A stretch of 24,915 bases of DNA from a virus, in the IMG/VR virus record IMGVR_UViG_3300042453_001630, positions 1 through 24,915 of that record. The stretch is one strand, 5' to 3'. Position numbers and translations under genes: made by a program. The number at the start of each line of letters is the position of its first letter. Positions within the stretch are counted from its first letter, which is position 1. Under the pieces are notes generated by a model. It saw only the letters and a list, made by a program, of their open reading frames with translations. It searched no databases and was not told where the DNA came from. Positions 1-9,794 of this stretch are shown here, piece by piece.

Positions 1-240
1 CTTATCCGCCATAGTTTCATTCTGGATTTCCTTCGGGGTTACCTCTTCCTCCCCCATGACAAGGACATGCTTCCAGAGGACAAGTTTGTGAAGCTAGAAG
101 AGAATAGCCCCAACAACTACGGAAGGCTCTCTTTTGGGGTTGACCGCATGAGACCGCTACCTTGGGATAGCCAAGTCTGGTATGCCCAGCAGTGGACTCA
201 GGAAGAATTGGACGAGGCTAAGAAGCGCGGACTGATTTAG
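1..240 (+). CDS. C-terminal fragment of a plus-strand phage protein, unknown
   Basis: Reading frame 1 is open from the window edge to a TAG at 238-240, giving 79 residues of ordinary protein composition that end in ..EELDEAKKRGLI. It contains hydrophobic-aromatic stretches (FILDFLRGYLFLPHD) and a charged amphipathic end. The start lies outside the window. It converges tail-to-tail with the giant minus-strand gene, and the two stop regions overlap by 4 nt, a packing typical of phage genes. I do not recognise the family. The frame could be fortuitous, since only 80 codons are seen, but the amino-acid mix and the exact abutment on the neighbouring stop favour a real gene. Confidence 0.55.
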   Translation, partial: LIRHSFILDFLRGYLFLPHDKDMLPEDKFVKLEENSPNNYGRLSFGVDRMRPLPWDSQVWYAQQWTQEELDEAKKRGLI

Positions 241-3200
241 CGTCCAGCGCGGATACGGGCCAATTCCTTCTCGCGTTCTTCGGCTGCTTTGATCATATCG
301 CGGCGGGCCTTTTTCACAATGCGAGCGAAGTCTGTGTCATTGAGGCGCATGAGATAGAGCCATTCTGAAAGGGCGGAGAAGTAAAGCAGTCGCTGTTCTT
401 CTGGAGTATACATTTCCATCTCGTCCCGATCCATCAGCATCTTGGTTTGAAGGGCTGTTTCTTTTGCTTGATCAAATCCGATATCAAACATGCCAAGACT
501 CATGGCGTTATCGTAAGACTTGTAGCGATAGAATGGAGAACGCTCTTTGGAATACTTGTCAAATGACATAATCTCTCCGTTTTCATCTAGAACAGTCTCG
601 CTTTCAAGCTGCATGCCAACCATGTATGAAGCGTAGTTAAAGGCTTCAATAACTCGGTTTTCAACAATCTGCGGGGTTCCTCCAACCAGCAAGTTGCCAG
701 TGATGTCTGCAAGAAATTGACGCCAGTTTCTATCGGCCATCTCTTTCTGCTTCTCTTCGTCGGGTTCTTCCATGTCAACGCCAAGCATTCCGTAAAGGAC
801 TGCTGCGGTGCCGCCAGAAATAACAGGAAGGACAAATCGTTTTGTGGTATGGAAAAGGATAAGACCGCCAATGGTTCCAGCTAGTCCCCCCTTGCCGCCA
901 CTGGTTCCATTAAGTGCGTCTCTGGCATCAGAGTAAAGCCTCATGCGTTGCTGGATGGCAAATGAGTTGAACGGAACAAGCAGGGCTTTGGTGAAGTTTT
1001 CCCAGCCAGTTTTACCGCTTTGGGCAAATGTTGCCATGGATGTCGGGTCACTGGAACCCTGATAAATGTCGGTCATTTGCTCGGCATAAGCCGCCGCCTG
1101 CCTTCTGACGGGGTCTGTTTTGACAAGCTCGGCTTCCTTGGCCCAATCATCAATTTTGATGTCGTTCTTGTTTAACTCTCCTTCGTAGTAAGTCATCCAT
1201 GCAGCAGAAGCTGCGATGAAGTCGGATTGCTTGAGAGCAACCATCCAGACATCAGCAATCTTTCCACCCTGCTCTTTGGCTTGTTCCCATTTGCTTTCGC
1301 TAAAGTAGCGTTCCATGCGGCTTTGATGGCCCTCCATCTGGTTGATGTATTTGTAACCAGCAGACGAATCTCCACGGCGTCCAATGGAAAACAGATTCAA
1401 AAGTTCTCTGGCTGCTTTTTGAGTTGATGGAGCAACGTTTTTGGCCAGAAGGTCTCCTCGCCCACCACTACCCAAAGCCGTAAGAAGCTGGTCTGGGGGC
1501 TGCTTGATCCATTGAAATACACCACCAAGCGCGATGCCCGTGCCAAGCTTTCTGGAGATAATGCTGAAAGAATCAAGTGCTTTTTCCAAAGCTCCTCCGC
1601 TTACAGATCCACGCCTTGCTCTGGAAGCCCGCAATCTATTTAGTCGATCCACAAAGAAGTCACGATTGGCTTTGTCGCCAAAGAACTCCACCGATTCTGG
1701 GGTCTTCATAAAGGCGAAGATCTGCTGCCAAGCAGTGTTGGTATAAGCCTTGTTAATCTGATCGGACAAGCTATTGAATGCGGCGCGCCGAAGATTGAAT
1801 TCAATTTCTTTAGGGTTGCCGTCCTTGTCTTTAGGAAGCTTTGTATAGTCTTGACGCTTGATAGTGTAGACAGATTGCTTTGGTTGCAGCGAAATAGAAT
1901 TGGCAATGCTCACATCTTCTGGGCCAAGAGCCAAAGCTGGGCCAGCCGAAGTGAAGGCAATCGGAAGATAGTTGGGGCTATCGTAGTTGTTTGCCTGATC
2001 GTTGAAATTCTCGTCAAACTGTTTAAGAAAGTCTTTGTATTTCGGGAATAGCACATCCTTGTACCACATCAACGAATCGTAGTTCGGGCGGTATTCGCGC
2101 TTCATGTTGTTCAAGATCTCTTGAACAGAAGCCCCATCAACTTTGTTTAGGATTGCCTCAACGCGATCTGCCATAGCCACACGGTCTTTCTGGCGCGACT
2201 CACGGGCATTGGCGATATATTCATTGATCAGGTTTCGGCGTTGCTGAATTGAAGTTGCTTCATCCTTGAACGGAAATTCTTGGATCAAGAATCCAGCCAC
2301 ACCTTCAGAAAGAATGCCGTCTTGATTGCGGGCTGCGTCACCGTATGTCTTTTCGTTGCCTTGGTGGAACTCTGCCATCAGATCTTGTATTTCATCAATG
2401 GTGTTATTGGCCTTGGTGAATCCCTCGTTCAAATCCAACATGCCCATCATCTCGTAAGCCTTGGCCATGAAGTCTTTTCCGAAGACGTTGCGGAAGGTGT
2501 CGGCCACCGATTGCAATTCCAAAGAGAAGTTGCGAAGGGTTTCCTGAAGTTTCAAAGATCCGAATGAAGGAATAAGAGGAATCCAAGCCTTGTTGCGTTG
2601 GATCATTTTTGAATCCTGTGCCGCCTTGCGAGCGTTCTGCTGACCCTTGGCTGTAGCCACAAAGTATTCCGCGCCATTGGTCTGATTGTTATAAATCATG
2701 TTGTTGGAAATACGGATAAACATTTGCCTCTCTTGTGTATTAATGGATTTCAAATCCACATTTAACATTGATTCAACAAGATTCTTCTGAGTATTAGTAA
2801 GCGCGGTTGTGTCGTATCCTCGCAACCCGTCTTGGGTTTCGATTGCTTTGTCTGTAAGGATGGACTCCAAGGCTTCGCGATTCTCCCTGCCTTCAATCTC
2901 TTCAATGATGTTGATAAGGCTCATCAACTCTGGAATGGTATTTGGATCAAGATCGTATTTGCGGGCCAATCTTTCATTGGTCTCGCGCTCCACCTCGGCC
3001 TGATCCTTAACAGACTCTGTTTCCAGTTGAGAAATGTATCCAGTGATTTCTTCATCTGGAACAACCACATAGTCAGGAGAACGCACATCCTTGAATCCGC
3101 GCAAGTAGTAGTTGATCATCTCGGCAAACATACGCGGATCATCCAGCTTGTTTGCTGCGACATTGCCGATCTGCTGGAGAATTAGACGCTGCGGACTCAT

Positions 3201-6200
3201 GGCGACTTTCTTCTGTTTGGAAAGTTCCTTGGCGCGTTTCTGTGCTGCCTTGGCCTCGCGGAGATCGGCATCATAGTTGGCGTTCTCTACCACCTTGGCA
3301 GCGTATTCGACAAAGCTCTCCATGGACTTCTCGCTCGTCCAGATTACTTTAGCTGCACGTTTGGCTAGGGCTTGTGCCTGCTTCGGGCGCACGGGGCCGC
3401 GAAGTTCCATGGATTTGATAATCTCAACCACCTCATCTGCGGTGCGTTGCTGCTCCTGCTTTGCCGCACGATTGGCTGCTGCCTTTAGACGAATTTGACT
3501 TTTAAGCAATGCCTTTTCATCACCAGTAATCTTAACTGGTTTAACGCGCACACCCATAAATACATCAAAAAGGCGTTGCATGACGGGGCGCGGACGATCA
3601 GGATCAACTTCTTTTGGAAGTGTTACACCTTCGGGCAAGGCTTCCACCGAAAGACCAGTCTGGGTTTCAAGGAATGCCGTAGAGATGGACTGCTGGATAT
3701 CGTATTGCTTGGCAATGGCGTTGGCCACCTTCTGGGCATTGGCTGGGGTAAGATTGGTGTTCTCTGAAATGAGATCTTGGAGTTGGCGGACATCTCCCCC
3801 TTGATCCATCCAGACAGAGGCTATCTCGCTGATCTTGTAGGTTGTCGGGCCTTTGGCCTCGGACGCCGCATCCACCTTGGCCATAGACTCCTTCATATTG
3901 GAAAGAGTAGATGCTTCGGGGCTCCCCTCGGAGAAGGTAGGGATAGCGTCTTCTCTGCGGGATTCGCGGACTTCTCCCTGCACGTTGATAAATTTATTGT
4001 ATGCCTGTTTGAATTCGGCGTTGATCTCGGAGACGTTTCGGGCCGCAATGTATTCAGCGGCTCGGCGGGTCAGCTTATATCCCAGCTTGTTGGCCCATGC
4101 CTCAACACGCGCCACAGCACGTTCAAACCACTTCCTGCCCCTCCATCCTTCGGCTAGTAGCTCGACGGCTCTGGCGGCTTCCTCGGCGGTTCTGGCCTTC
4201 TCTGCGTAGCCCAACCTAGTGATGGCATCGTTGATTTCTTTTCTTTCTTTCGGGGTCAACCCCGCAACCAACTTATTCAATGCTCCATCGGCATTGGCGG
4301 ATTCCGCAATCTCATGGTTAAGGACTCGCTCTATAGCAGTATCGTCTTTCAGGGCTGCGGCGTTTAGCTCAATGGCTACTACCTTCCCATCTCGGATGAT
4401 GGTGCGGCCTTCAAAGGAGGCATCAGGCTCATTGACCACCGATACGATCCCACCTCGCCCAAATCCCAAAGACTCCAGCTTGGTCGCTACTGCTTCGGTC
4501 TCCATGCCAGCAGGGCGGCTGGGCATCTGTAATTTTGGTCTGCGAGACTCGCGAATCGTTGGGGGAGTAGGTGGGGGAGTTTCGGGCTTTTCAACAAAAT
4601 CTTCTGGCTTGTATTCTTTGTCAGCAAGAGCCACCCACTCTCCGCTGTCCCTGCTCTTGAAAACTGACACATTAATACCAGTTCTGTCTGGCCCGCCGCG
4701 CTCCATCCATTCCAAGAGATCCGCTGTTGCTTTGGAGTAGAATCCGCCCTTACGAGTGGGACTCCACTTGATATCTACGGGCATCAGAACGCCAGTGCGC
4801 TCGGCCATGGCAGCACTCTCCACACCCTCTTCAGGAAGTTCAATGCCAACAAGCTGGGAAGGATCATAGGACGTTTTGCTCATGGGAAGGCGGGATACCG
4901 CTGTTCCCCCCAAGGAGGCATTCATTAACTGAAGTTTCTTGGCCAAGACAGCAGACCGCGAGGCATCGGCATCGATATCCGAAGCAGTAGCAAAAACGAA
5001 ACGGTTGGGCTTATTGTCGTTTTGGATGGTCGAAGCCCTCCAGATACGACCCATGGCTTGGATAGTGGAGATTCCGCGATAAGGCGAGAACATGAAGATC
5101 TCTGTGCGGGGTTCGTTGCCCGTGGTGTCATCCAGATTGATGCCAGTGCCGCCAGATTCCACCGAAGCCAAAAGGACATTGGTGGGGCCAGCAAACTCTT
5201 TCTGGGCCTTCTGAGAGGTGGTGCCAGACTTGCCGTGGAGTTCGGTGAACTTGATGCCCTCCTTTTTGAGTTCGTCGCGAAGTAGGACAACGGGGCTGGG
5301 GATTATCCCAAGATCAACAGGATCACTCAACTCCATCCTGCCATCCATTCCCATGGTGGACATGCGCCCACGAATCTTCAGATCATTGATTCGGGAGAAG
5401 TAGATGACAATCTTGCGGCCAGCATCCAACTCGCGCTTGGCAATCTTGACGGCATCACCAATCTTGGTCAGTTCAGCCCCATACAAAACATATGAGTTCG
5501 GAGCCAGAAGCAAGTAACCCTGCGCTTGGAAGCTGGACATCTGAGCCAAGGCGTCCAAGAAGGGCTTGGCCCAAGGATTTTTCTCAAGATCGGTTCCCTT
5601 GACATCATGGAACTGAACATCGGTGCCTTCGTAAGATATCTCTCGCTTGATGAATCGTCCATTGTTTCCAGCCTCTGTCATTATTCCGTTGACCCACTTA
5701 TACAGATTGGCCTTACGGTTCTTACCACTTGGCACATCGTAGTATTTCTGTTCAATGCTGCCAAAGCGGCGGGTCTTGATGACTGTGCCATTTTCCACGG
5801 CATTGCTGAGATATTCTTCAGGGCTATTGAACCCAAGCACCTTGTAGAGATAGGCAAGTTGATGGGGTTTGTCGGCGGGTGTGGCGGAGTAGAACGCCGT
5901 GCGTTCGGCCCTTCCGAAGATGTCTCTGAACTTAATTTGCCACTGTCCAAGCTCTGTTCCAGCCCGCTCATCAGGCATAGCGCCGAATGTGTTGGCGAGG
6001 TTCTGCGACTCATCAAAGATAACGATAGCGCCAGTGGGGATGTTTTGGCTGGTGACACGATTGTAGGTGGTAATGCTTATCGATCCACTGTCAGCAGGCT
6101 TGTCAGTCTCGGTCAGCAGATTAAGCGTGACTCCCATTGCCTCGCTATCTTTGGCCATGGAGCCTCCAAGGATAGGAGTCTTGCGTCCCTCCCAAGGTTT

Positions 6201-9200
6201 ACCTATGGCGGCATTCTCGGTGACGATGACAACGGGCTTGCCCTGCTTGGCGTAATGATCGGCCACCGCGATGATTTGGCGCGTCTTGCCAACGCCAGCA
6301 CCATCTCCGTTGAGGGCCACATTAAAGCGATCCATAGAGTCAATGACGGCATTGGCTCCGTCAACTTGGATCGGATACATTTGTGGCTTGAGATTAGGAG
6401 CAATGCGGTCAGGAAGATTGGCGCGAGGCGAGACAATGTCCACCATCTGATCCTTGGCCTTGCGTTCAGTCAGTTTGGGGGCTTTGGGTTTCGGAGCAAC
6501 CTGTTCAACAGCCTCTTCGACAATCTGCCCCTCACGCCTAACCAAGGTGGAGACGGGGACTTGCTCGCCACCCTTTCTACGGGATTCGCGGTCTTCGTAT
6601 GCTCGGATTCTGGCCCCCTCAAGTTCCCTGACATCAGCCATTAACTGCAACTCTGGGCTGCTGGTTCTGAGATAGTTGACAATGTCGCGAACCCTCTTGT
6701 TTGAGGGGTTGGTGGACATCAGCCAATCCACATAATTGGAGTCTTTGGCATAAAGATCATCCACCTTGATATCCCTGTATTTGCCAAATCCAACGGCTTG
6801 TTCCCCCATGGGGCCAGCGGCGGCACCCCGCAATGGGGTAGAAAGTTTGTCCCACTCCACAAACTCTGGAAGGATGGCAACTGTTTTGGCCCCCTCAAGA
6901 TTTTGGAGATTCTTTCCAGAAAAGGCGACAGACAGGCTTTGTCCACCAGCAATATCACTGGCGTAGACGTTGGCCTTTCGGACAGCCTCATCGGGATCAG
7001 TCGATAAAATGGTGAGATATTGAAACGACTTGGCCCTTGGCGGAACTGGCTTGCCATCAATGAATTGGCGAACAAACCAGAGTGTGTAGAAGTTATTCTT
7101 CTTGGATATGGCAAGAACAGCGTCAGCCTTGTCAGACTGCTCGCTTGGAAGGATCTGTGCTTGTGGTATGGTGGTCATGGGCAGTGGGGTAGGTGCAGCA
7201 ATACCCACTTGCTCAGACGGCTTTTTCTTTTGTTCGTTCAAAATTTCTTGCGCCACCTTGACAGATTCTTTTGTTGTGGGGGGAGGCGTTTCGGGTTCGG
7301 GCCTTGCTCTAGGCCCAAATCCCTTACCAGTAGGAAGCTGGGAAATGTCCGCGCCATAGCGCATACGAATCTCACCTCTCAAAGCCTGCATCCTGTCTGA
7401 GTTTTCCTTGGCTCTTACGGAAAGGGGGTCTGTCTTTTTGAGATATTCCGAAGGACGCTCTTCACCCCGTCCCGCCGCAATAAATTCGTCGGTAATTTTA
7501 GAGGACTCAGCCCGCAACCTATCCAACTCCTTGTTGATTTCACCAGCAGTCATTGTTGCTGTATCCTTCACCCTGCGGGGTTTGCGTGTTGGTTTGGCAA
7601 CTTCTGGCGCGACAGGCTCTTCCGCTTTCGCCACTTCCTGCGGAGCGGGCGGCACATAGATGTCTCCATCCAGTGTCCAGCCTGCGGGCATACGCACACC
7701 TGTTCCCACTTGATCGACCCCGATACGAAGATTCTTCGCGATGGCTTCGGCTACTACTTCGTTTGCTCCTGTGTCGATTTGGATCTTTCGGGCTTCGGGG
7801 TTCAGCCTTGGGCGTTCTGCTTCGGGCAACGCCGCCAACCCCGCATCCGTAAGCACAGGTTGATCTTTATACACCTCGACCAACCCTGCCTCCACCAAAG
7901 AAGGGATATCTTCTGGGGCTTGTTCTGCTCTTGCTACTCGGCGTAGAGGTTCAAGATTCGGGGTTTCAGGGGTCGGGGTTACTTCGGGAGTTGCCTCGGC
8001 GGGAGGAGTCACTGCGGGGGCAGCTTCGGCAAGCGGGCGGATCTCCGTGATCTGGTTGCCGATATGGGTAGAAGATGTTCCGTCTTCTTTGTAAAGTTTT
8101 TCTACGGGGCTTAGTCCTGTTTCGGGATTTCGCTGTGCCGTATAGGAGTTAATCACTGCATTGTTGCGGCGATCCACGGTAGCAATCGTGGGTTCTGCAT
8201 CTGCTGGGATCTGCGCCGAATCCGAAACAGGAACAAATTGATTGTCTTGGATGTATCCAATTCTGGTAGAAGTATTACCAGCGGTAGACTGCATATCCTC
8301 CATTATGGAGCGGCTGGCTTCTGGCTGGACAAACAATACCGAATGAGGCTCAAAAGTCTGTCCTTGTCCCACTCCTTCAGATTGTTTAGTGCGAACAGTT
8401 TTGCCTTCGGGCGTCACCTCATAGGTGCTTCCTTGGGCTGTGGTAAATCCAGCTACTGTCGGTTTTTCAACAGGAACGGCCTCTGTGGGCGTTGGAATCG
8501 GAGTGGGCGGCTCCTCCTTCTCTACGATTTCTGGAGTCTCTACAGGGGCTACTGCGCCTTCGGGAGTGGGTTCTACGGGCGGGGTGACGGGAACTGTCGG
8601 CTCGACCCCGACTCCTTCTTCTTCTAGTTCTATTCCTGCTGCTGCGGTAGCTTCTTCTTGGAGACGGGCTACTCGCTGTTCTGGGGTTTCGGCGGTCTCC
8701 TCGGCTTGGGCTTCGTTAATAACTTGATTAGCCTGTTCACTAACCACCTGTGCTGTTTCTGGAGCAACAGGAGCGGCTTGTTCTGCAACCACTTTAGTTT
8801 CGGCGGCTTGTTTGGCCTTGGTAAACGGAGCAGCCACCCCAACTGCGGCAGCGCCAGCACCGCCACCAATAAGCGCCTCGCCAGCAATTTCTTTCGGGCG
8901 AAGATCAAGTCCTTGCTCGGTAAGGAATGTTTCGCCAATCTGTTGGACTGCGGCCTGACCACCTTCTGGGATACCTTCACCAATAAACGACTGCGAAATG
9001 CGCTTGGCAAGCCCGCCAGCCAGTTTGTCCCCATTAGGGAGATATCTAGCGCCAATGGCATTAAGCGCACCACTGGCTCCTGCTGTAGCCCAAGCCCACC
9101 CAAGATCATCGGCATTGGGTTGCTCGCGCCCTTGATTGGCAGCACGTTCACGCGCCACTGGCCCGACAACCTGACTCATTTCAAATAATGCAGGGCCAAT

Positions 9201-9782
9201 AAATTGACCAGCAACAGCACCAGCCACCGTTCCCTTTGGCCCGACTGCGGTTCCAACTATACCGCCAAGCAATCCTCCTGCGGCCCTTGTTCCAATAGCG
9301 CCAGCAAGTTGACCAGCCTGTTCGACAATTGCGCGAGGCAGAAACTGAGGAGCAAATCCGCCAATTTGGAACTCTCCTTCTTGAGGCTGCATGAATCTCT
9401 GTGCCGCTGGAACATAGCCTTTAGGCTCCTCGATTGCCCCCCGCAATGTCGCCCCCACTTCGGGAGCGCCCAATACTTCGGCTGTCTCACCCATTGCCTC
9501 AAGCGGTTGTCCAATAGCTTGCTTGAGAGCTTGTGGAACTTGGGCTATTTCTTCAAAAATAGAAGTGCCAACTGGAACCTGTGGCTCGACTGGTGTTGGC
9601 CTTGCTTCGGGCTGCTCTACTTCGGGCTGTTCGGAGAAAAATCCCGAAACCTCATCCAATGAATACCCAGCATCCTTGGCTTGTGTAAATCTATTATCTT
9701 GCTCGGATGCAAATCCCCAGATTTCATCATCTGAGTAACCAGCATCCCGCGCTTGCTTGAGTTTATCGGCGGTAAAATTCAT
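237..9782 (-). CDS. Giant polyvalent protein with SF2 (Strawberry-notch/DarB-like) helicase, 3181 aa
   Basis: A single uninterrupted 3181-codon frame. Visible order: residues 5-52, two ~22-residue helical repeats (QARDAGYSDDE, QAKDAGYSLDE); 155-325, Gly/Ala-rich glycine-zipper segments that could enter a membrane; ~330-620, Pro/Glu/Val linkers around a folded patch near 446-590; ~990-1040, an ExoX-C-terminal-like motif (GFGKYRDIKVDDL..YVDWL); ~1130-1650, an SF2 helicase with Walker A GDGAGVGKT (K1166), DESQ (D1257), SATP (S1299) and QAMGRIWRAS (R1579); ~1760-1910, a metallopeptidase-like segment whose motif is HEIAE (H1823); ~1950-3181, a long helical region with an LPD38-like stretch near 2900-2945 and a hydrophobic segment near 2965-3000. 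Such proteins are known in phages and plasmids and are thought to be delivered with the DNA to protect or process it; that role is inferred here. It is the last gene of the virion-type run, starts 12 nt after the previous stop and has no clear SD. Confidence 0.85.
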   Translation of the reverse strand: MNFTADKLKQARDAGYSDDEIWGFASEQDNRFTQAKDAGYSLDEVSGFFSEQPEVEQPEARPTPVEPQVPVGTSIFEEIAQVPQALKQAIGQPLEAMGETAEVLGAPEVGATLRGAIEEPKGYVPAAQRFMQPQEGEFQIGGFAPQFLPRAIVEQAGQLAGAIGTRAAGGLLGGIVGTAVGPKGTVAGAVAGQFIGPALFEMSQVVGPVARERAANQGREQPNADDLGWAWATAGASGALNAIGARYLPNGDKLAGGLAKRISQSFIGEGIPEGGQAAVQQIGETFLTEQGLDLRPKEIAGEALIGGGAGAAAVGVAAPFTKAKQAAETKVVAEQAAPVAPETAQVVSEQANQVINEAQAEETAETPEQRVARLQEEATAAAGIELEEEGVGVEPTVPVTPPVEPTPEGAVAPVETPEIVEKEEPPTPIPTPTEAVPVEKPTVAGFTTAQGSTYEVTPEGKTVRTKQSEGVGQGQTFEPHSVLFVQPEASRSIMEDMQSTAGNTSTRIGYIQDNQFVPVSDSAQIPADAEPTIATVDRRNNAVINSYTAQRNPETGLSPVEKLYKEDGTSSTHIGNQITEIRPLAEAAPAVTPPAEATPEVTPTPETPNLEPLRRVARAEQAPEDIPSLVEAGLVEVYKDQPVLTDAGLAALPEAERPRLNPEARKIQIDTGANEVVAEAIAKNLRIGVDQVGTGVRMPAGWTLDGDIYVPPAPQEVAKAEEPVAPEVAKPTRKPRRVKDTATMTAGEINKELDRLRAESSKITDEFIAAGRGEERPSEYLKKTDPLSVRAKENSDRMQALRGEIRMRYGADISQLPTGKGFGPRARPEPETPPPTTKESVKVAQEILNEQKKKPSEQVGIAAPTPLPMTTIPQAQILPSEQSDKADAVLAISKKNNFYTLWFVRQFIDGKPVPPRAKSFQYLTILSTDPDEAVRKANVYASDIAGGQSLSVAFSGKNLQNLEGAKTVAILPEFVEWDKLSTPLRGAAAGPMGEQAVGFGKYRDIKVDDLYAKDSNYVDWLMSTNPSNKRVRDIVNYLRTSSPELQLMADVRELEGARIRAYEDRESRRKGGEQVPVSTLVRREGQIVEEAVEQVAPKPKAPKLTERKAKDQMVDIVSPRANLPDRIAPNLKPQMYPIQVDGANAVIDSMDRFNVALNGDGAGVGKTRQIIAVADHYAKQGKPVVIVTENAAIGKPWEGRKTPILGGSMAKDSEAMGVTLNLLTETDKPADSGSISITTYNRVTSQNIPTGAIVIFDESQNLANTFGAMPDERAGTELGQWQIKFRDIFGRAERTAFYSATPADKPHQLAYLYKVLGFNSPEEYLSNAVENGTVIKTRRFGSIEQKYYDVPSGKNRKANLYKWVNGIMTEAGNNGRFIKREISYEGTDVQFHDVKGTDLEKNPWAKPFLDALAQMSSFQAQGYLLLAPNSYVLYGAELTKIGDAVKIAKRELDAGRKIVIYFSRINDLKIRGRMSTMGMDGRMELSDPVDLGIIPSPVVLLRDELKKEGIKFTELHGKSGTTSQKAQKEFAGPTNVLLASVESGGTGINLDDTTGNEPRTEIFMFSPYRGISTIQAMGRIWRASTIQNDNKPNRFVFATASDIDADASRSAVLAKKLQLMNASLGGTAVSRLPMSKTSYDPSQLVGIELPEEGVESAAMAERTGVLMPVDIKWSPTRKGGFYSKATADLLEWMERGGPDRTGINVSVFKSRDSGEWVALADKEYKPEDFVEKPETPPPTPPTIRESRRPKLQMPSRPAGMETEAVATKLESLGFGRGGIVSVVNEPDASFEGRTIIRDGKVVAIELNAAALKDDTAIERVLNHEIAESANADGALNKLVAGLTPKERKEINDAITRLGYAEKARTAEEAARAVELLAEGWRGRKWFERAVARVEAWANKLGYKLTRRAAEYIAARNVSEINAEFKQAYNKFINVQGEVRESRREDAIPTFSEGSPEASTLSNMKESMAKVDAASEAKGPTTYKISEIASVWMDQGGDVRQLQDLISENTNLTPANAQKVANAIAKQYDIQQSISTAFLETQTGLSVEALPEGVTLPKEVDPDRPRPVMQRLFDVFMGVRVKPVKITGDEKALLKSQIRLKAAANRAAKQEQQRTADEVVEIIKSMELRGPVRPKQAQALAKRAAKVIWTSEKSMESFVEYAAKVVENANYDADLREAKAAQKRAKELSKQKKVAMSPQRLILQQIGNVAANKLDDPRMFAEMINYYLRGFKDVRSPDYVVVPDEEITGYISQLETESVKDQAEVERETNERLARKYDLDPNTIPELMSLINIIEEIEGRENREALESILTDKAIETQDGLRGYDTTALTNTQKNLVESMLNVDLKSINTQERQMFIRISNNMIYNNQTNGAEYFVATAKGQQNARKAAQDSKMIQRNKAWIPLIPSFGSLKLQETLRNFSLELQSVADTFRNVFGKDFMAKAYEMMGMLDLNEGFTKANNTIDEIQDLMAEFHQGNEKTYGDAARNQDGILSEGVAGFLIQEFPFKDEATSIQQRRNLINEYIANARESRQKDRVAMADRVEAILNKVDGASVQEILNNMKREYRPNYDSLMWYKDVLFPKYKDFLKQFDENFNDQANNYDSPNYLPIAFTSAGPALALGPEDVSIANSISLQPKQSVYTIKRQDYTKLPKDKDGNPKEIEFNLRRAAFNSLSDQINKAYTNTAWQQIFAFMKTPESVEFFGDKANRDFFVDRLNRLRASRARRGSVSGGALEKALDSFSIISRKLGTGIALGGVFQWIKQPPDQLLTALGSGGRGDLLAKNVAPSTQKAARELLNLFSIGRRGDSSAGYKYINQMEGHQSRMERYFSESKWEQAKEQGGKIADVWMVALKQSDFIAASAAWMTYYEGELNKNDIKIDDWAKEAELVKTDPVRRQAAAYAEQMTDIYQGSSDPTSMATFAQSGKTGWENFTKALLVPFNSFAIQQRMRLYSDARDALNGTSGGKGGLAGTIGGLILFHTTKRFVLPVISGGTAAVLYGMLGVDMEEPDEEKQKEMADRNWRQFLADITGNLLVGGTPQIVENRVIEAFNYASYMVGMQLESETVLDENGEIMSFDKYSKERSPFYRYKSYDNAMSLGMFDIGFDQAKETALQTKMLMDRDEMEMYTPEEQRLLYFSALSEWLYLMRLNDTDFARIVKKARRDMIKAAEEREKELARIRAGR

Positions 9783-9794
9783 TGCCCAACAGGA

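Noticed and set aside
5526-6644. 372-codon plus-strand frame antisense to the helicase
   Set aside because: It lies wholly opposite the helicase motifs; its composition reflects codon use of the sense gene and no domain is visible.
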